Below are positions 22,652 through 34,465 of a DNA stretch of 64,000 bases, piece after piece; within the stretch, counting starts at the first letter, position 1, and every line of letters starts with the position of its first letter. The notes beneath the pieces were generated by a model. The model searched no databases. It had not been told where the DNA came from and saw nothing but the letters and a program-made list of their open reading frames with translations. Source of the stretch: Przewalskia tangutica (taxonomy: Eukaryota > Streptophyta > Magnoliopsida > Solanales > Solanaceae); NCBI GenBank assembly GCA_029844215.1, contig CM056738.1, positions 49,488,388 through 49,552,387 on the forward strand, given 5' to 3'. Made by a program: the position numbers and the translations under genes.

Positions 22652-25600
22652 GAACCCAGGACCCGTGACTGGTGCCCTACCTGGTCACCCTTCTACCTAA
22701 CTGACACAAGTAAACCGCAGAACTAAATAACACCTCATTTGTTTTCTTCTTTAAAACCAACGAACATGCAAGGGCAAAGCCTATAAGGCTGCCATATAAT
22801 ATACATAATAAAAAGGTACTACACTGTACATGAGTTCAATCCCACATATGAATACAGACCTCTAAGAGTTTTACTGAACTATGACGGGACAAGGCCCCGC
22901 CGTACCCATAATTGTACAAAAGCCTGTACTGAAGGATCTATACCAAAATGATAAACTCCTTAACAGATGGAGCTATCCAAAAACTCGGAGCAGGGTCCTA
23001 CACCTGCAGATCACCAAACTGCGTACCTAAACATGCGGCATGAACGCAGCCCCCCGAAAGAGGTCAGTACGAAGAATGTACCAAGTATGTGAAATCGAAA
23101 ATCAGAATGAAATCATAACAGTCTATACAAAACAGGAGACATGTATGATAGCCAAACTACAGTACACAATACATAAGCAGTCATGTCAAATCAGGGACGC
23201 ATGCCCTCAAAGTCATTACTCAAATATAACCATGGGTCTCATGCCCATAACATCAATCATGCCCGTGGAATCCTTCCTCACTGCTGGCAGTCCATGATAT
23301 AATATAACATCAATAAGCACACTGAACCTTGCAATCCTAAGAGTAATGCAATCATTTTTACCTTTTTAAGTTATGCTTTTAACAATGAGATTAACTGTTC
23401 CACTTTAAGTCATAAACACACTGCACCCTTTCATTAATGAAATCACTACCGTTTCAAAACATGAAGGTCGTGCGGTGCGGTCAACCACCCTCTGTGTTAT
23501 AATGCAACCTATCATAGGACTATTTCACCCGCAAGGGACTATTTCACCCGCATAGGTCATGTGGACCCGCAATGAGTCATCGGTACACGATACTTGCATC
23601 ACGGATAGCTAATCCATGACTTATATATATCCCGGGAATTTAACCCGCCCGAGTCAAATCCAACCCGCCGTGAGTGTGTACCACTCACCACCATGAGGAG
23701 CTACTCCATGATATCTCTTGAACCAAGTTGCCGGCCCTTTATGGAGGGACGCGGAGATGTGAAAATACGACACTTGCACGAATGTCTATATAAGCAACCC
23801 ATATGCAAGCAAACCATTCTTGACCTTTATTTATAAAATGAATAACCATCATTTTAGCAAACCAAAACAACACCATGCCTTTCCTTTTTACATAAACCAA
23901 GACAATACCATACCTTTACACAAACCAAGACAATTACCATGCCTTCTTTTTACATAAACCAAGAGAAATCCTTATTTAAGCAAGCCAAAGTACTATCAAG
24001 ACACAAATAGAATAATTCTCATTTAAACAAATCAAAGTACTATCAAGGAACAAATAGAATAATTCTCATTTAAACAAGCCAAAGTACTATCAAGGCACAC
24101 ATGAAAAAATTCTCATTTAAACAAGCCAAAGTACTACGTACGTCCATTCTTTTCAAAAGACTTCTTTTTATATAAAACCCCAAGATACTAACACCCGTAG
24201 TATCAAGGCATGTCTATTTTTCAAAATAAGTTACTGCACCTTTAGAAATTCATTCCAAGGCTTGAAACTAAGTAACTTCTAATTACACAACCTAGGCAAC
24301 TCATGGTATCCATCAAAATAGACAACTCTCTTAATCTTCCATAAAGCCGTTATAACCAACTTCTCATAAAGCCGTTATAACCCTTTATGGTTTTAGACAA
24401 ATTCATTCTTTTTATAACCAAGAGACTTATACTTTTAAACCAAGTATCATATACTTTCAAAATACTTCAAGTCTCTTAAATTTAGAAATCAAGTTTCTTA
24501 ACTTTAGAAATCAAGTTTCTTCTACTTTTAAATCTCAAGTAACTCACACATTTAAAACAAGTTACTTCTCTTTAAATCATGTAATTTCTCCCCTTTTAAG
24601 TCAATTAAGTAAATCACTCCTTTGACTCCCCTAAAGTCATTATAACAACCTTTATGTTTTATGACTAAGACATTATCCGAAAGATTAGGAACCACTTCCT
24701 TTTTAAAACTCTAAGTACTTCAAGCAAAACACTTTCACTTTTGAAAATTCAAACTTCATTAAGGGAATGGATTATAACAACTTCCAATTTAAACATCCAA
24801 AGTACAATCAAGGAAGTATATAGAACAACTTCTATATTAGGCAATCCAAGTACAATCAAGGAGTGGATCATTTAAGGAGTAGGATTTACTTACTTTACCA
24901 TAAGGAATCATGCTAGAAGAAGAGGAGATGGTTCACATACCTTATCGGCTTAATCCACAAGCTAAGTCGAATACGCCGCACGTAGAATTGCCAACCTATA
25001 ATGGCCACAACACGACTATCAACTTCTAGTTTCTAACGTAGAATGATACTAAGTATACGGTCTCTTATTCTACGGAAAATTGGACAGCACCTCCTTTGTT
25101 TCTACATACTTTTCCACCTTTTTCAAGGCCCGAAAATCAATAACCAACATGCCACATTTAAGTCTTAATACATCAACCAATCAAAGGGGATTACACGCCT
25201 TACAATACTTGTAAAATTCTGCCCCATAATTAATACCAAGTAGTTCAATATCCAAAGCCATTCTCGGCTAATATGTACAACAACACAAAGTCTTTTCCAA
25301 TTCTTTTCCAATCCAAGTTCTTAGGTCTAACATGTTATATAGTCATAAACAACTTTAACAACTATAATTCCTTCTTTATTTAACATGTGACGACTAAACT
25401 AATAATCAAATTGAATTGTAATCTCAAAGGCTAAACATGCTAGTTTCGGATTAGGGTTCCAATATCCATAACACTTATCAAACTTCAATATATACATCTC
25501 ATGCTTGCTAATATCCATAACTACAACAATAAGTAATCGTTAATTACTAAAACGACAAGATTGTTACATTTATAAGCCCTTATAAAATTCCAAGATTCAA

Positions 25601-26438
25601 AGTCTCTCCTTAGCAATTCTTAGCTCCTTTCCTTTACGCTCCAATCCGCTATTTGAAGCCTTTAGAAGTTCACAACCAACTTCTCTTCCATTTCCAATCC
25701 AAAACTATGAAAACGAATTAGGTTTTCGCCTTGCGACTAACGTGAAAACGTCGTTTTTCTGAGATCTTTATATTGAGATATCCTTACAATACCCTTAGGA
25801 ACCTTGGGTTAAAGTATTGTGAATAATGAACCACAATTGCAATTTTTTTTGTGTGGAAATAAGCCAAACCCGAGAGCCTCTTCAAGAACAAGAATGTTGT
25901 GAAATTTTTCTAAGTGTTAAAGACTAAGTCTTGCACTAGTGTAGTATATATAAAACAATTGAGGGTCAAGATTACAACATATGTGTGGCTAGGATGAAAG
26001 ATACTTAATATCTATACAAGTGGGCAAGTTGACTAAGTCAAATATCTCAAGCTTGCAAGACTTGATCATCTACATTGGTCAATGACCATAATATCCTTGG
26101 CCCATTTCATGCAAGCCTATGTGGGGGGTGACACGTGTCTCCCTCCCATTCGTCCATAAAATTTCGTAACCCTCGTGGGCCCCACAAAACATAAAATTTC
26201 TCGGGTGGGCCCCACGTGACCAAATCCGTAAAAATAAATTTCCACAATGTTAATAAGTTCCATACTCCTCAAATAATATATTTTGAGAATCCAAATTCTC
26301 ATAAATGAACATTTTTCATTTCCGACGTTCGGAAGATTTTCCTTCGGAAAAACAATTCTTTCTTTCGTACCAATTTTTCAAGTCTTGTGTTCTCGCGTAC
26401 ATTATCTTATACATGTCCTGGAATTACGGGGTGTAACA
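22652..26438 (-). repeat. E3 3' LTR (3.8 kb)
   Basis: Starts TGTTACACCCCG at 26438 (minus). The end at 22652 lacks the last bases (CACGACC) because LTR4 is inserted there. AT-rich middle (23800-24900) with several direct repeats of a TTTAAACAAGCCAAAGTACTA-like unit. The minisatellite slot (~23480-23720) holds only a decayed CACCCGCA-type sequence. Confidence 0.82.
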
Positions 26439-27812
26439 TTCTTCACCCTTAGAAACATTCATCCCCGAATGTTCTTAGTCGGTCGTCAAGCTATACAAAC
26501 TCCGGCATAGTCTCTTTACTATGCCTATCAATCAATACTGCACAAGACCAATGATGCCACACATGGCCACCATATAACATACGTAAACATATCAATGGAC
26601 CTTCCGTCCGCGGTCCCTTCTCACAAAACTCGAAGGTTACAGTCTTATAAAAAACGGGATACTTAGAGGTTCCTTTCTTTTTCCTGTACTAGGGATGGCC
26701 CTGTCGTATTCTAAGTCATGGGACTAACACTATCTGAATCCTTCAGTCGGACTCCCACTCAACTAACTGATGTGTTCCCCCGTGTTACTTCCCTTCTCTG
26801 TCTCACTTAGTCACCAAACTAGTTGGGACATGAACCCATAATCTGCCTAGCTTAGTTTACCAACTGGTGTAAACTCTAATACTAGTAGCATCTCAATCAC
26901 GAGCACCTATGGACAGTGTTACTGAACCTAAGGCGTGTGTATCATCACAATTTACTTCCACTCATGGCCTAAAAGGAATTTTCTCTACGCACCTTCATTA
27001 CTCATAATTATAATCACTATATTTCTTTTAACCCTTGTTCCTTCCTTTTCTTACTTGTCATACTTCCTCGTACTTCCAAACTTATTTTAGTACATGTACA
27101 AAATTTCAAATATTGTTTCTGTTCTCCAATCCTTGGAGTTACTATCCAACTTGGCCATTATGCTACTTGCATTCCCGTTAAGGCCCTTCTCGGCCCTCAC
27201 GACTTAGTTCTGGTGGAACGCGTCCACGAACTCGTACAACGATTAACTAGACTTGGGCCTTGCATCCTCGTGACCCTTTCACATAGCGGGACCATTTCCA
27301 ACAGACATCACCCCATTCCATACTACCGGTTGACCCGAAATGAGTCCATAACCCGACCCATAGTCACACTCAACTTCTCAATCTTAGTCTGAAATAAATT
27401 TCTCTTTTATCTCAAGGTACTTCTCACCTTATCCTCCCATTCACTAGAGGTTCGTCACATAGGCCGAAGTATCTCTACTGTACATCCTTCCCTATCGGTC
27501 TTTACACTGTTACGGGGTAATTACAACTTGTGAACCCTACACAACTATAGTCTCAGTTCACTTTATCATTCTTGTCAACATTCTTCACTTTTCACTTTAC
27601 TAATCAAAGTATCTCTACTTCGGGTGGTGCTATCAATTTACAACTACTAGCAACAAGGGAAAACATATACGCTAGGGCGGAATATGAATCTATCAATGCA
27701 CGTATGATTCAAAAGGATCGAAATATACCTGTAACCCCATGCGATGTTGCCTCTTGATCCTGCCCCGTAGTCACATCATCTACGCGGTTCGAAGGACCGC
27801 CAGAACTATAAA
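26439..27812 (-). other. E3 noncoding interior
   Basis: PPT-like tract at 26439-26451, then sequence homologous to the E8 tail (37700-38080) and the filler of the other elements. At about 27790 it ends in the GAACCGCC motif that closes gag in E9 and E12. No open frame of note. Confidence 0.65.
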
Positions 27813-27914
27813 TGTCACGACCTAACCCCGGGCCCGCGACTGGTGCCCTACCTGGGCACCCATTCCAGGTATACATCAGAGAATAGCAGCGGAACATACC
27901 CCTGAATGTACAAC
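27813..27914 (-). repeat. E3 5' LTR remnant (102 bp)
   Basis: Starts like an LTR end (TGTCACGACC on the plus strand), then jumps after ~75 bp to a more internal LTR stretch (TACCCCTGAATGTAC). It abuts the end of LTR5 at 27915. Confidence 0.7.
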
Positions 27915-29037
27915 TGTCACGACCCGACCTCGGGCCCGCGACTGGTGCCTTACCCCGGGCATCCTAGTGATACAACATCAGAGAAAATCAGCGGAAATAA
28001 AAACTTAAAGATATGAACAATATGAAATAAGAAGCAGACTAACCAAAACGGTCACCTTTCTGAATATATATATAAAATTGAACAATTACATCCTTTACAA
28101 ACCCTACCCACAACAGTACTACAAACCTCTAAGAAATTTATAACAACAATGACGGGACAGGGCCCCGCTATACCCCTGAATGTACAAGAACCTACAATCT
28201 CAGGGAATCATACCAAAAGATAAGCCTCCGGAAAAACGGAGCTTCCCTAAAGCTGAACTGTGATCCTATGAGCGAGGATCAACAACCGGTGTACCTCTAC
28301 CTGCGGCATGAACGCAGCCCGCGAGGTCGATAACAGTACCAAGTATGTGAAATCAAAAATCAGAATGAAATCATACGATCTATATAAAAGCAGAGACATG
28401 TATGATAACCAAACTACGATTCACAACATATAAGCGATATGTCAAGTCGTGACTCACGCCTCACGATCATCCTCACGCCCGTGGAACTCCTTCCTCATCT
28501 GCCGATCACGTATAAATCGTATGATACGTATAACATGTCTCGGCCCATCCCATGGGACTCGAGGTAGAATCGTATGGTATACATATCTCGGCCCATCCCA
28601 TGGGACTCGATGTAGAATCGTGTGGTATACATATCTCGGCCCATCTCATGGGACTCGATGTAGAATCGTGTGGTATACATATCTCGGCCCATCTCATGGG
28701 ACTCGATGTAGAATCGTGTGGTATACATATCTCGGCCCATCTCATGAGACTCGATGTAGAATCGTGTGGTATACATATCTCGGCCCATCTCATGGGACTC
28801 GATGTAGAATCGTTCATAACATTTAAACCCTCTTTTAAGACAGATTAAGACAATACCATGCCTTCCTTTTAAACCAAACCACTTTCTCTTTTAAAGTCAA
28901 GTAACAATATTCTTTTCCAATAGTTCAAGTTGCATAACTTCAAATACTCAAGTCTCTTATTTTCGAAAGATTTCATAATTCATAGTCTTAATCACTTAAT
29001 AACGTAATATCTTTTAAAACAATTTTGAGTAACATAT
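27915..29037 (-). repeat. LTR5, 3' half
   Basis: Minus LTR whose terminus TGTCACGACCC is at 27915. Contains the 48-bp minisatellite (28530-28815). Broken at CATAT (29033-29037) by the solo LTR and resumed at 32792. Confidence 0.85.
28530..28815 (-). repeat. 48-bp minisatellite, 6 copies (LTR5)
   Basis: Unit TCTCGGCCCATCTCATGGGA followed by 28 more bases. It is the reverse complement of the unit at 31706-32183, so both LTRs belong to one subfamily. As 48 is a multiple of 3, several frames stay open; these are not genes. Confidence 0.92.
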
Positions 29038-29255
29038 TGTTATACCCCGTAGTTCCAGGGTATGTATGTGAGGACGTACGTACGAGAATACGACAGAAAT
29101 ATTGGAAAGAAATGAAGATGTGATTTTTCGACGGAAAAGTTTCCGGGTTGTGTGAAGGAAAAAGATTCGTTGATGGGAATTGTATTCCCAGATTTGGTAT
29201 TTGGGCTTCTTGAATTATATTAGAATTATGAAATTTTATTTCCGGAATTGGTCAC

Positions 29256-29296
29256 GTGGGGCCCACGGGAGAAATTTACGGTTTTGTGGGGCCCAC
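29256..29296 (+). promoter_or_regulatory. Paired GTGGGGCCCAC sites in U3
   Basis: Two identical 11-bp palindromic sites with starts 30 bp apart (29256 and 29286). The core GTGGGNCC matches the known TCP-factor consensus. The same pair occurs in LTR4, LTR6, LTR7, LTR8 and the E1 LTRs but not in the E2/E9 head type. Function inferred only. Confidence 0.5.
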
Positions 29297-30298
29297 TTTG
29301 TTTTCGAGATTTTGGCCTTTATGGATATTTTCGGGAGATGAAATATTTTGGACGAGTAGGAGGGCGACACGTGTCACCCCCCTAGGTGGCCTTGTGGCCG
29401 AAATTGTGTGCCATGTGGCAAGACAAGTGGCCTTGTCTTGCAAGATATTTTTTGTGTGGACAAGTGGCTTGTGGGACCCACACACACTTGTCCCCAATCT
29501 CAACCACACACTTGCCTTCATCCTAGCCCTTGGTTGTCCTATATATGCACTACTAGTTGATGAAATCTCCCACACTTAACCATTTCAAGACAAGAAATTC
29601 CCTCCCTTCTCCCTTGACCTTGCTCTCGTTTTTGAGCCCTTTTCTTGAGCTAAATTTGTCCAACAATTCTTAAACTCTCAAGTGTTCTTCCCTAAGGTGT
29701 TAGGAAGATTGTGTACCAAGAGTTGGAAAAGATTTCACACCCCTAACCTCTAAACTTCACCTTGGCCGAGAGCTCCATGAACAAAAACCCTAAGTGTTCT
29801 TCACTTTTTGGAGTTGAATCTTGAAGAGAAGTTGGTTAGGAGCTTCTATGGGTTGCTTGTAGCGGATTGGAACGTAATGATTTGGAGCTAAGACTTGCTT
29901 GGAGCGACTTTAAGAACTTGGATATTCTTGGGCTATTTGAGGTAGTGAAACTTAAACCTCTTTGTGATTTGGTCAATATACATATATTATAAGTATATTA
30001 TGAATATATAATATATGGAGTAAAGTTTGGAAGAGTTGGATCTTGTTAACTTGTTAAAGAAAGGATTGGCCGTTTGCCATTAAAATGGTAAAAAACGTAT
30101 TCAACATATCAAACGTACCTTACTTGTGAAGAAGTATTTAACAAGTAACTATAACTTATATTAAGAATAGAAATATAAGTTGGATGACTAATGAGTAAAT
30201 TGGATAAGTAAAATGGACAAAGTTGGCCAAGGACCCCAACTTAAGGACTATATTTACTTTGGACTGTATTTACTTTGGACTGTATTTACATTTCTGTT

Positions 30299-30490
30299 AA
30301 GGGGAAGATTTTTCAATCGCGTTCCGTTTGGGCGTGTGATCCCCTTTTTAATTATTGTATTGTTATGAAGGCGTGATAGTAAACGCGTTACGGTTGGTAG
30401 CGTAATCCCCTTCTTTTACTTATTGTTATTATGAAGGCGTGATAGTAAACCGCGTTACCGTTTGGGCGTGTAATCCCCTTCTTTATGTTG
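30299..30490 (+). repeat. ~65-bp tandem repeat, ~3 copies
   Basis: Units of GAAGGCGTGATAGTAAACCG with a TAATCCCCTTCTTT-like end. Also present in LTR7 at 35677-35870. Confidence 0.75.
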
Positions 30491-31705
30491 TTTAATTATT
30501 ACGCCTTATATATATATGGTATATATATATATTACGGTTATTCGGGCCTTGGAGAAAGATGGGAAAGTGAGTAAAAACGGGGGAAGTGCTGCCCAAATTT
30601 CCGTAGAATTAGAGGGCTTTTTATTGGTATAAGTCTTCAATGGTAAGAAAGGTTTGATAAAAGTACTATGACCGTTTTAGGAGTGGAGTACTACGTGTGG
30701 CGTGATCTACTTGGCTTAAGGAGTAGCCGACGGGTTGAAGCACTTGGAGCGTTTTGCTAGTTGTCGGTAATCGTCGCGAGGTATGTGAACCTCTTCCTAT
30801 CCTTTCTAGCATGATTGTTGTGAACTATGTAGTACGGTAGACGTACGTGTGCTAAACGAGTTTTGGTTGGTTTAAAACATATAGTGTTATAATAGCTTTA
30901 TGGGAAGTTAGTTATAACGACTTTATGTAAGTAATAGAATGATTTATTGATTTTAGAAGTTAAGAGACTTGATCTTGAAAGATAAGAGACTTAACTTATA
31001 AATGACGTTTTATGAAATGTTAAGAACTATGAATTTTGTTAAAAAGTTGTGAAACCTCATTCGTGAGTAATGAGTACTTGGCTTTTAAAGAATAATGTTT
31101 TACTGATTTCGGAAATGAGAATAAGTATCGAACAAACCATTGCAGCGTTAATAAAGGAAATGTATTGACTAATTGTTATTAAAACCAGTAGAAACCTCCA
31201 TCTGCATAGAAGCTAAGATAAGACAAGATTGTATTACATTTCCTAGATCATGGCTGCTGTAACAAGATTGTTATAAACAAGAATAAACGGCTCACACATA
31301 AGACTTATGTTACTCAATTGTTTTAAAAGAGATTAAGACTATGAGTTATGAAACCTTTCTAAAATAAGAGACTTGAGCATTTGAAATTAGGCAAACTTGA
31401 ACGTTTGGAAAATAATGTTGTTACTTGATTTTTAAAAGAAAGTGTTCTGGTTTACTTAAAAATGTGAGTCACTCTGTTTTTAATACTACGGGTATCGGGT
31501 GACCTTTATAAAAGAATTGGATCTTTTTAAAGAATTTAACGTACGTAATACTTTGGGGGTTAGAACCTGGCCTTCGGCATAAAATGAAAGTACTTCGAGT
31601 TGTGTGTAACTTGCCTATGTTTGCGTGTGATAGCCTTGTTGTGCAAGTATTGTATTTCTATACCACCGCGTCTCTCGATGGAGGGCCGGCTGATTTGTTA
31701 TGTAT

Positions 31706-32183
31706 GATTCTTTATCGAGTCCCATGAGATGGGCCGAGACACGTATCCCACCTGATTCTTTATCGAGTCCCATGAGATGGGCTGAGACACGTATTCCACC
31801 TGATTTTTTATCGAGTCCCATGGGATGGGCCGAGACACGTATTCCACTTGATTCTTTATCGAGTCCCATGGGATGGGCCGAGACACGTATCCCACCTGAT
31901 TCTTTATCGAGTCCCATGAGATGGGCCGAGACACGTATTCCACCTGATTTTTTATCGAGTCCCATGGGATGGGCCGAGACACGTATTACACTTGATTCTT
32001 TATCGAGTCCCATGGGATGGGCCGAGACACGTATCCCACCTGATTCTTTATCGAGTCCCATGAGATGGGCCGAGACACGTATTCCACCTGATTCTTTATC
32101 GAGTCCCATGAGATGGGCTGAGACACGTATTCCACCTGGTTCTTTATCGAGTCCCATGGGATGGGCCGAGACACGTATTCCAC
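31706..32183 (+). repeat. 48-bp minisatellite, ~10 copies (solo LTR)
   Basis: Unit TTATCGAGTCCCATGAGATG plus 28 more bases; copies differ at a few sites (GAGATGGGC/GGGATGGGC, CCGAG/CTGAG). Long repetitive open frames on both strands are repeat artefacts. Confidence 0.95.
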
Positions 32184-32791
32184 ACGATTTATACCTAGAT
32201 CGCGGTGAGGAAGGAGTTCCACGGGCATGAGGGATGACTTTGAGGGCGTGAGTCCCTGACTTGACATGACTACTTTTATGTTGTAGACTGTAGTTTGGTT
32301 ATCATACATGTCTCGTGTTTGATATAGACTGTCATGATTTCATTTACAGTATTTCAGTTTCACATACTTAGTACCTGTCATCGACCTCCTTGGGCCGCGT
32401 TCATGCCGCAGTATAGGTACATCGTTGTGGATCCTCGCCATGTGATCACATTGACGTGTTGGAAGCCCCATTTCTTGGAGGCTTATCTTTTGGTATGTTA
32501 CCACAGTCCAGAGGTTCTTGTACATTCTGGGTATGGCGGGGCCTGTCCGTCATAGTTGTTATCACTTCTTAAGTGCAGTAATCTTGTTGTGGGAAGAGTT
32601 TGTAAAAGGATAACTGTCGAGTTTTTATGTATATATAATCGTAAGGCAACTTTTGGTTGCTTTGTTTATTTATCATGTCTCTTGTTTCATGTTTATGTTT
32701 TTATTTCCGCTGATTTTCTCTGATGTTGTATCACTAGGGTGCCCGGGGTAAGGCACCAGTCACGGGCCCCGGTTCGGGTCGTGACACATAT

Positions 32792-32978
32792 GCCTTATGT
32801 GTGAGTAGGTTATACTTGTTTATAACGATCTTATTAAAGCAGCCATGATCTAGAAAATGTAATACAATTTTGTCTTATCTTAGCTTCTAGGCAGATGGAG
32901 ATTTCTACTTGTTTTAATATAATTAATTGTTAATACATTTTCCTTTATTAACGCTGCAATGGTTTGCTCGATACTTAT
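32792..32978 (-). repeat. LTR5, middle fragment
   Basis: Continues LTR5 after the solo LTR (contains the conserved GCAGCCATGATCTAG block). Broken again at CTTAT (32974-32978) by LTR6. The remaining U3 side is not found directly beyond LTR6/LTR7. Confidence 0.8.
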
Positions 32979-34465
32979 TGTTACACCCCGTAGTTCCAGG
33001 GTATGTGTGTGAGGATGTACGTACGGGAATACGACAGTAATTTTGGAAAGAAAGAAAGATGTGATTTTTCGACGGAAAAGTTTTCGGGTTTTGTGAAGGA
33101 AAAAAGTTCGTTGATGGGAATTGGATTCCCAGATTTGGTATTTGGGCTTCTTGGATTATATTAGAATTATGGAATTTTATTTTCGGAAATGGTCACGTGG
33201 GGCCCACGGGAGAAATTTACGGTTTTGTGGGGCCCACTTTATTTTCGGATTTTTGGCATTACGGATATTTTCGGAAGATGAAATATTTTGGACGAGTAGG
33301 GGGGCGACACGTGTCACCCCCATGTGGCCATGGTTGGCCGTTTCTTGTGGTGCCAAGTGTCTTGGGCCGAAATGGTGGGATAAGTGGCAAGCCACTTGTC
33401 CCAAACTTTGTGTAGACATGTGGTGGGTGGGACCCACACACACTTGTCCCAAGATCTCACCACACACTTGCCTTGATCTTGGCCATTGATTTCTCTATAA
33501 ATACCCCTTGAGTGCAAGACTTATTTTTCATCCACATTTGAGATTTCCAAGGAAAAATATACTCCCTCCCTTTAGTTGTTTTCGTTCACCCCCCCCCCCC
33601 CCACTTTGTGTAGAAAATACTTCAAGTGTTGTTGTATAATCCCAAATACCCTAGCCTAGTATCCCTAGTAGTATTCCAAAGTTATTTCAATACTAAGAGC
33701 CCGGAAATACTACTTTATTCCTATAGTCGCAAATGAAACCCTAGAAAAATCTTCATAGCTTGGATGAAGTGTTAGAGAAGTTGTTTAGAAACTTCTAAGG
33801 GTTGCTTGGAGCGGGTTGGAGAGTGAGGAATTGGAGCTAAACGTTGCTCAGGATCGACTTATAAATCTTGGATAATTTTGGGCTTATCGAGGTAATGATC
33901 TATGTCCTTCTATTGTAATTGGATATTACATATGGTAGTAGTTTATAATTGAGTATAAGATATATTGGAAGGATGTTTATAAAGAATTGAACTGTATTTA
34001 CAGTAGACTTGTAGTATTATTGTGGGGCAGCGTTGTACACGTCCGGTTAGACGTGTAATCCCCTTGGAGTTGTTGGCTTGGTAGCAGGCCTTGTTATGAG
34101 AGGCTATTTATGTGATTGCGGGGAGGTGCGCGAATTTTCCGTAGGATGAGGATCCTTGTACTTAGAACTATTATACGAAGAGAATTAGAAGTTGATAGAT
34201 GTATTATGGTTATTATAGGTGGATTTTCTACGCGCGGCATACTCGACTTGGCTTGTGGATTAAGCCGAAGAGGTATGTGATTCTTCCTATACTCTTGAGC
34301 ATGATTGTTGTGAACTATATAGTGCGGTAGAAGCACGTGTGTTAAGGGAGTTTAACTTCCTTTTTGTGTCCTTGACTTGATTTTAAAGTTAGATGACTTG
34401 CTGTGAAATGTTAAGGACTTGAGTGGTTTTTTTTGTTGGTTTTAAACATAAAGTGTTATAATAGC
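32979..34465 (+). repeat. LTR6, 5' part
   Basis: Starts TGTTACACCCCG. U3 closest to LTR8 and LTR10 (E8 subfamily). Paired GTGGGGCCCAC sites, palindrome near 33304-33322, TATA at 33496-33503. Interrupted by LTR7 at ATAGC (34461-34465); the rest is missing. Confidence 0.85.

Larger units (their letters stand above)
22652..27914 (-). mobile_element. E3: decayed minus-strand element, gag and most of one LTR lost
   Basis: 3' LTR 22652-26438, interior 26439-27812 and only ~100 bp of 5' LTR (27813-27914). The most diverged and probably oldest copy: LTR4 is nested in its end, LTR0 in LTR4, E1 in LTR0. No PBS is visible next to the 5' remnant, and the interior begins at the gag tail, so leader and gag have been deleted. 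Confidence 0.75.
29038..32786 (+). mobile_element. Solo LTR (3.75 kb) with target duplication CATAT
   Basis: TGTTATACCCCG...GTCGTGACA, flanked by CATAT at 29033-29037 and 32787-32791, with no interior: a product of LTR-LTR recombination. U3 has paired GTGGGGCCCAC at 29256-29266 and 29286-29296 and a G-box palindrome near 29365-29382. It also has a ~65-bp tandem repeat (30299-30490) and a 48-bp minisatellite (31706-32183). Confidence 0.95.

Noticed and set aside
28449..28848. Four overlapping ~100-codon frames on both strands
   Set aside because: Same 48-bp repeat in the opposite orientation.
31615..32230. Long repetitive open frames on both strands (up to 180 codons)
   Set aside because: They come from the 48-bp minisatellite; a unit divisible by three keeps frames open. 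No start context or homology, and the frames end at the array edge.
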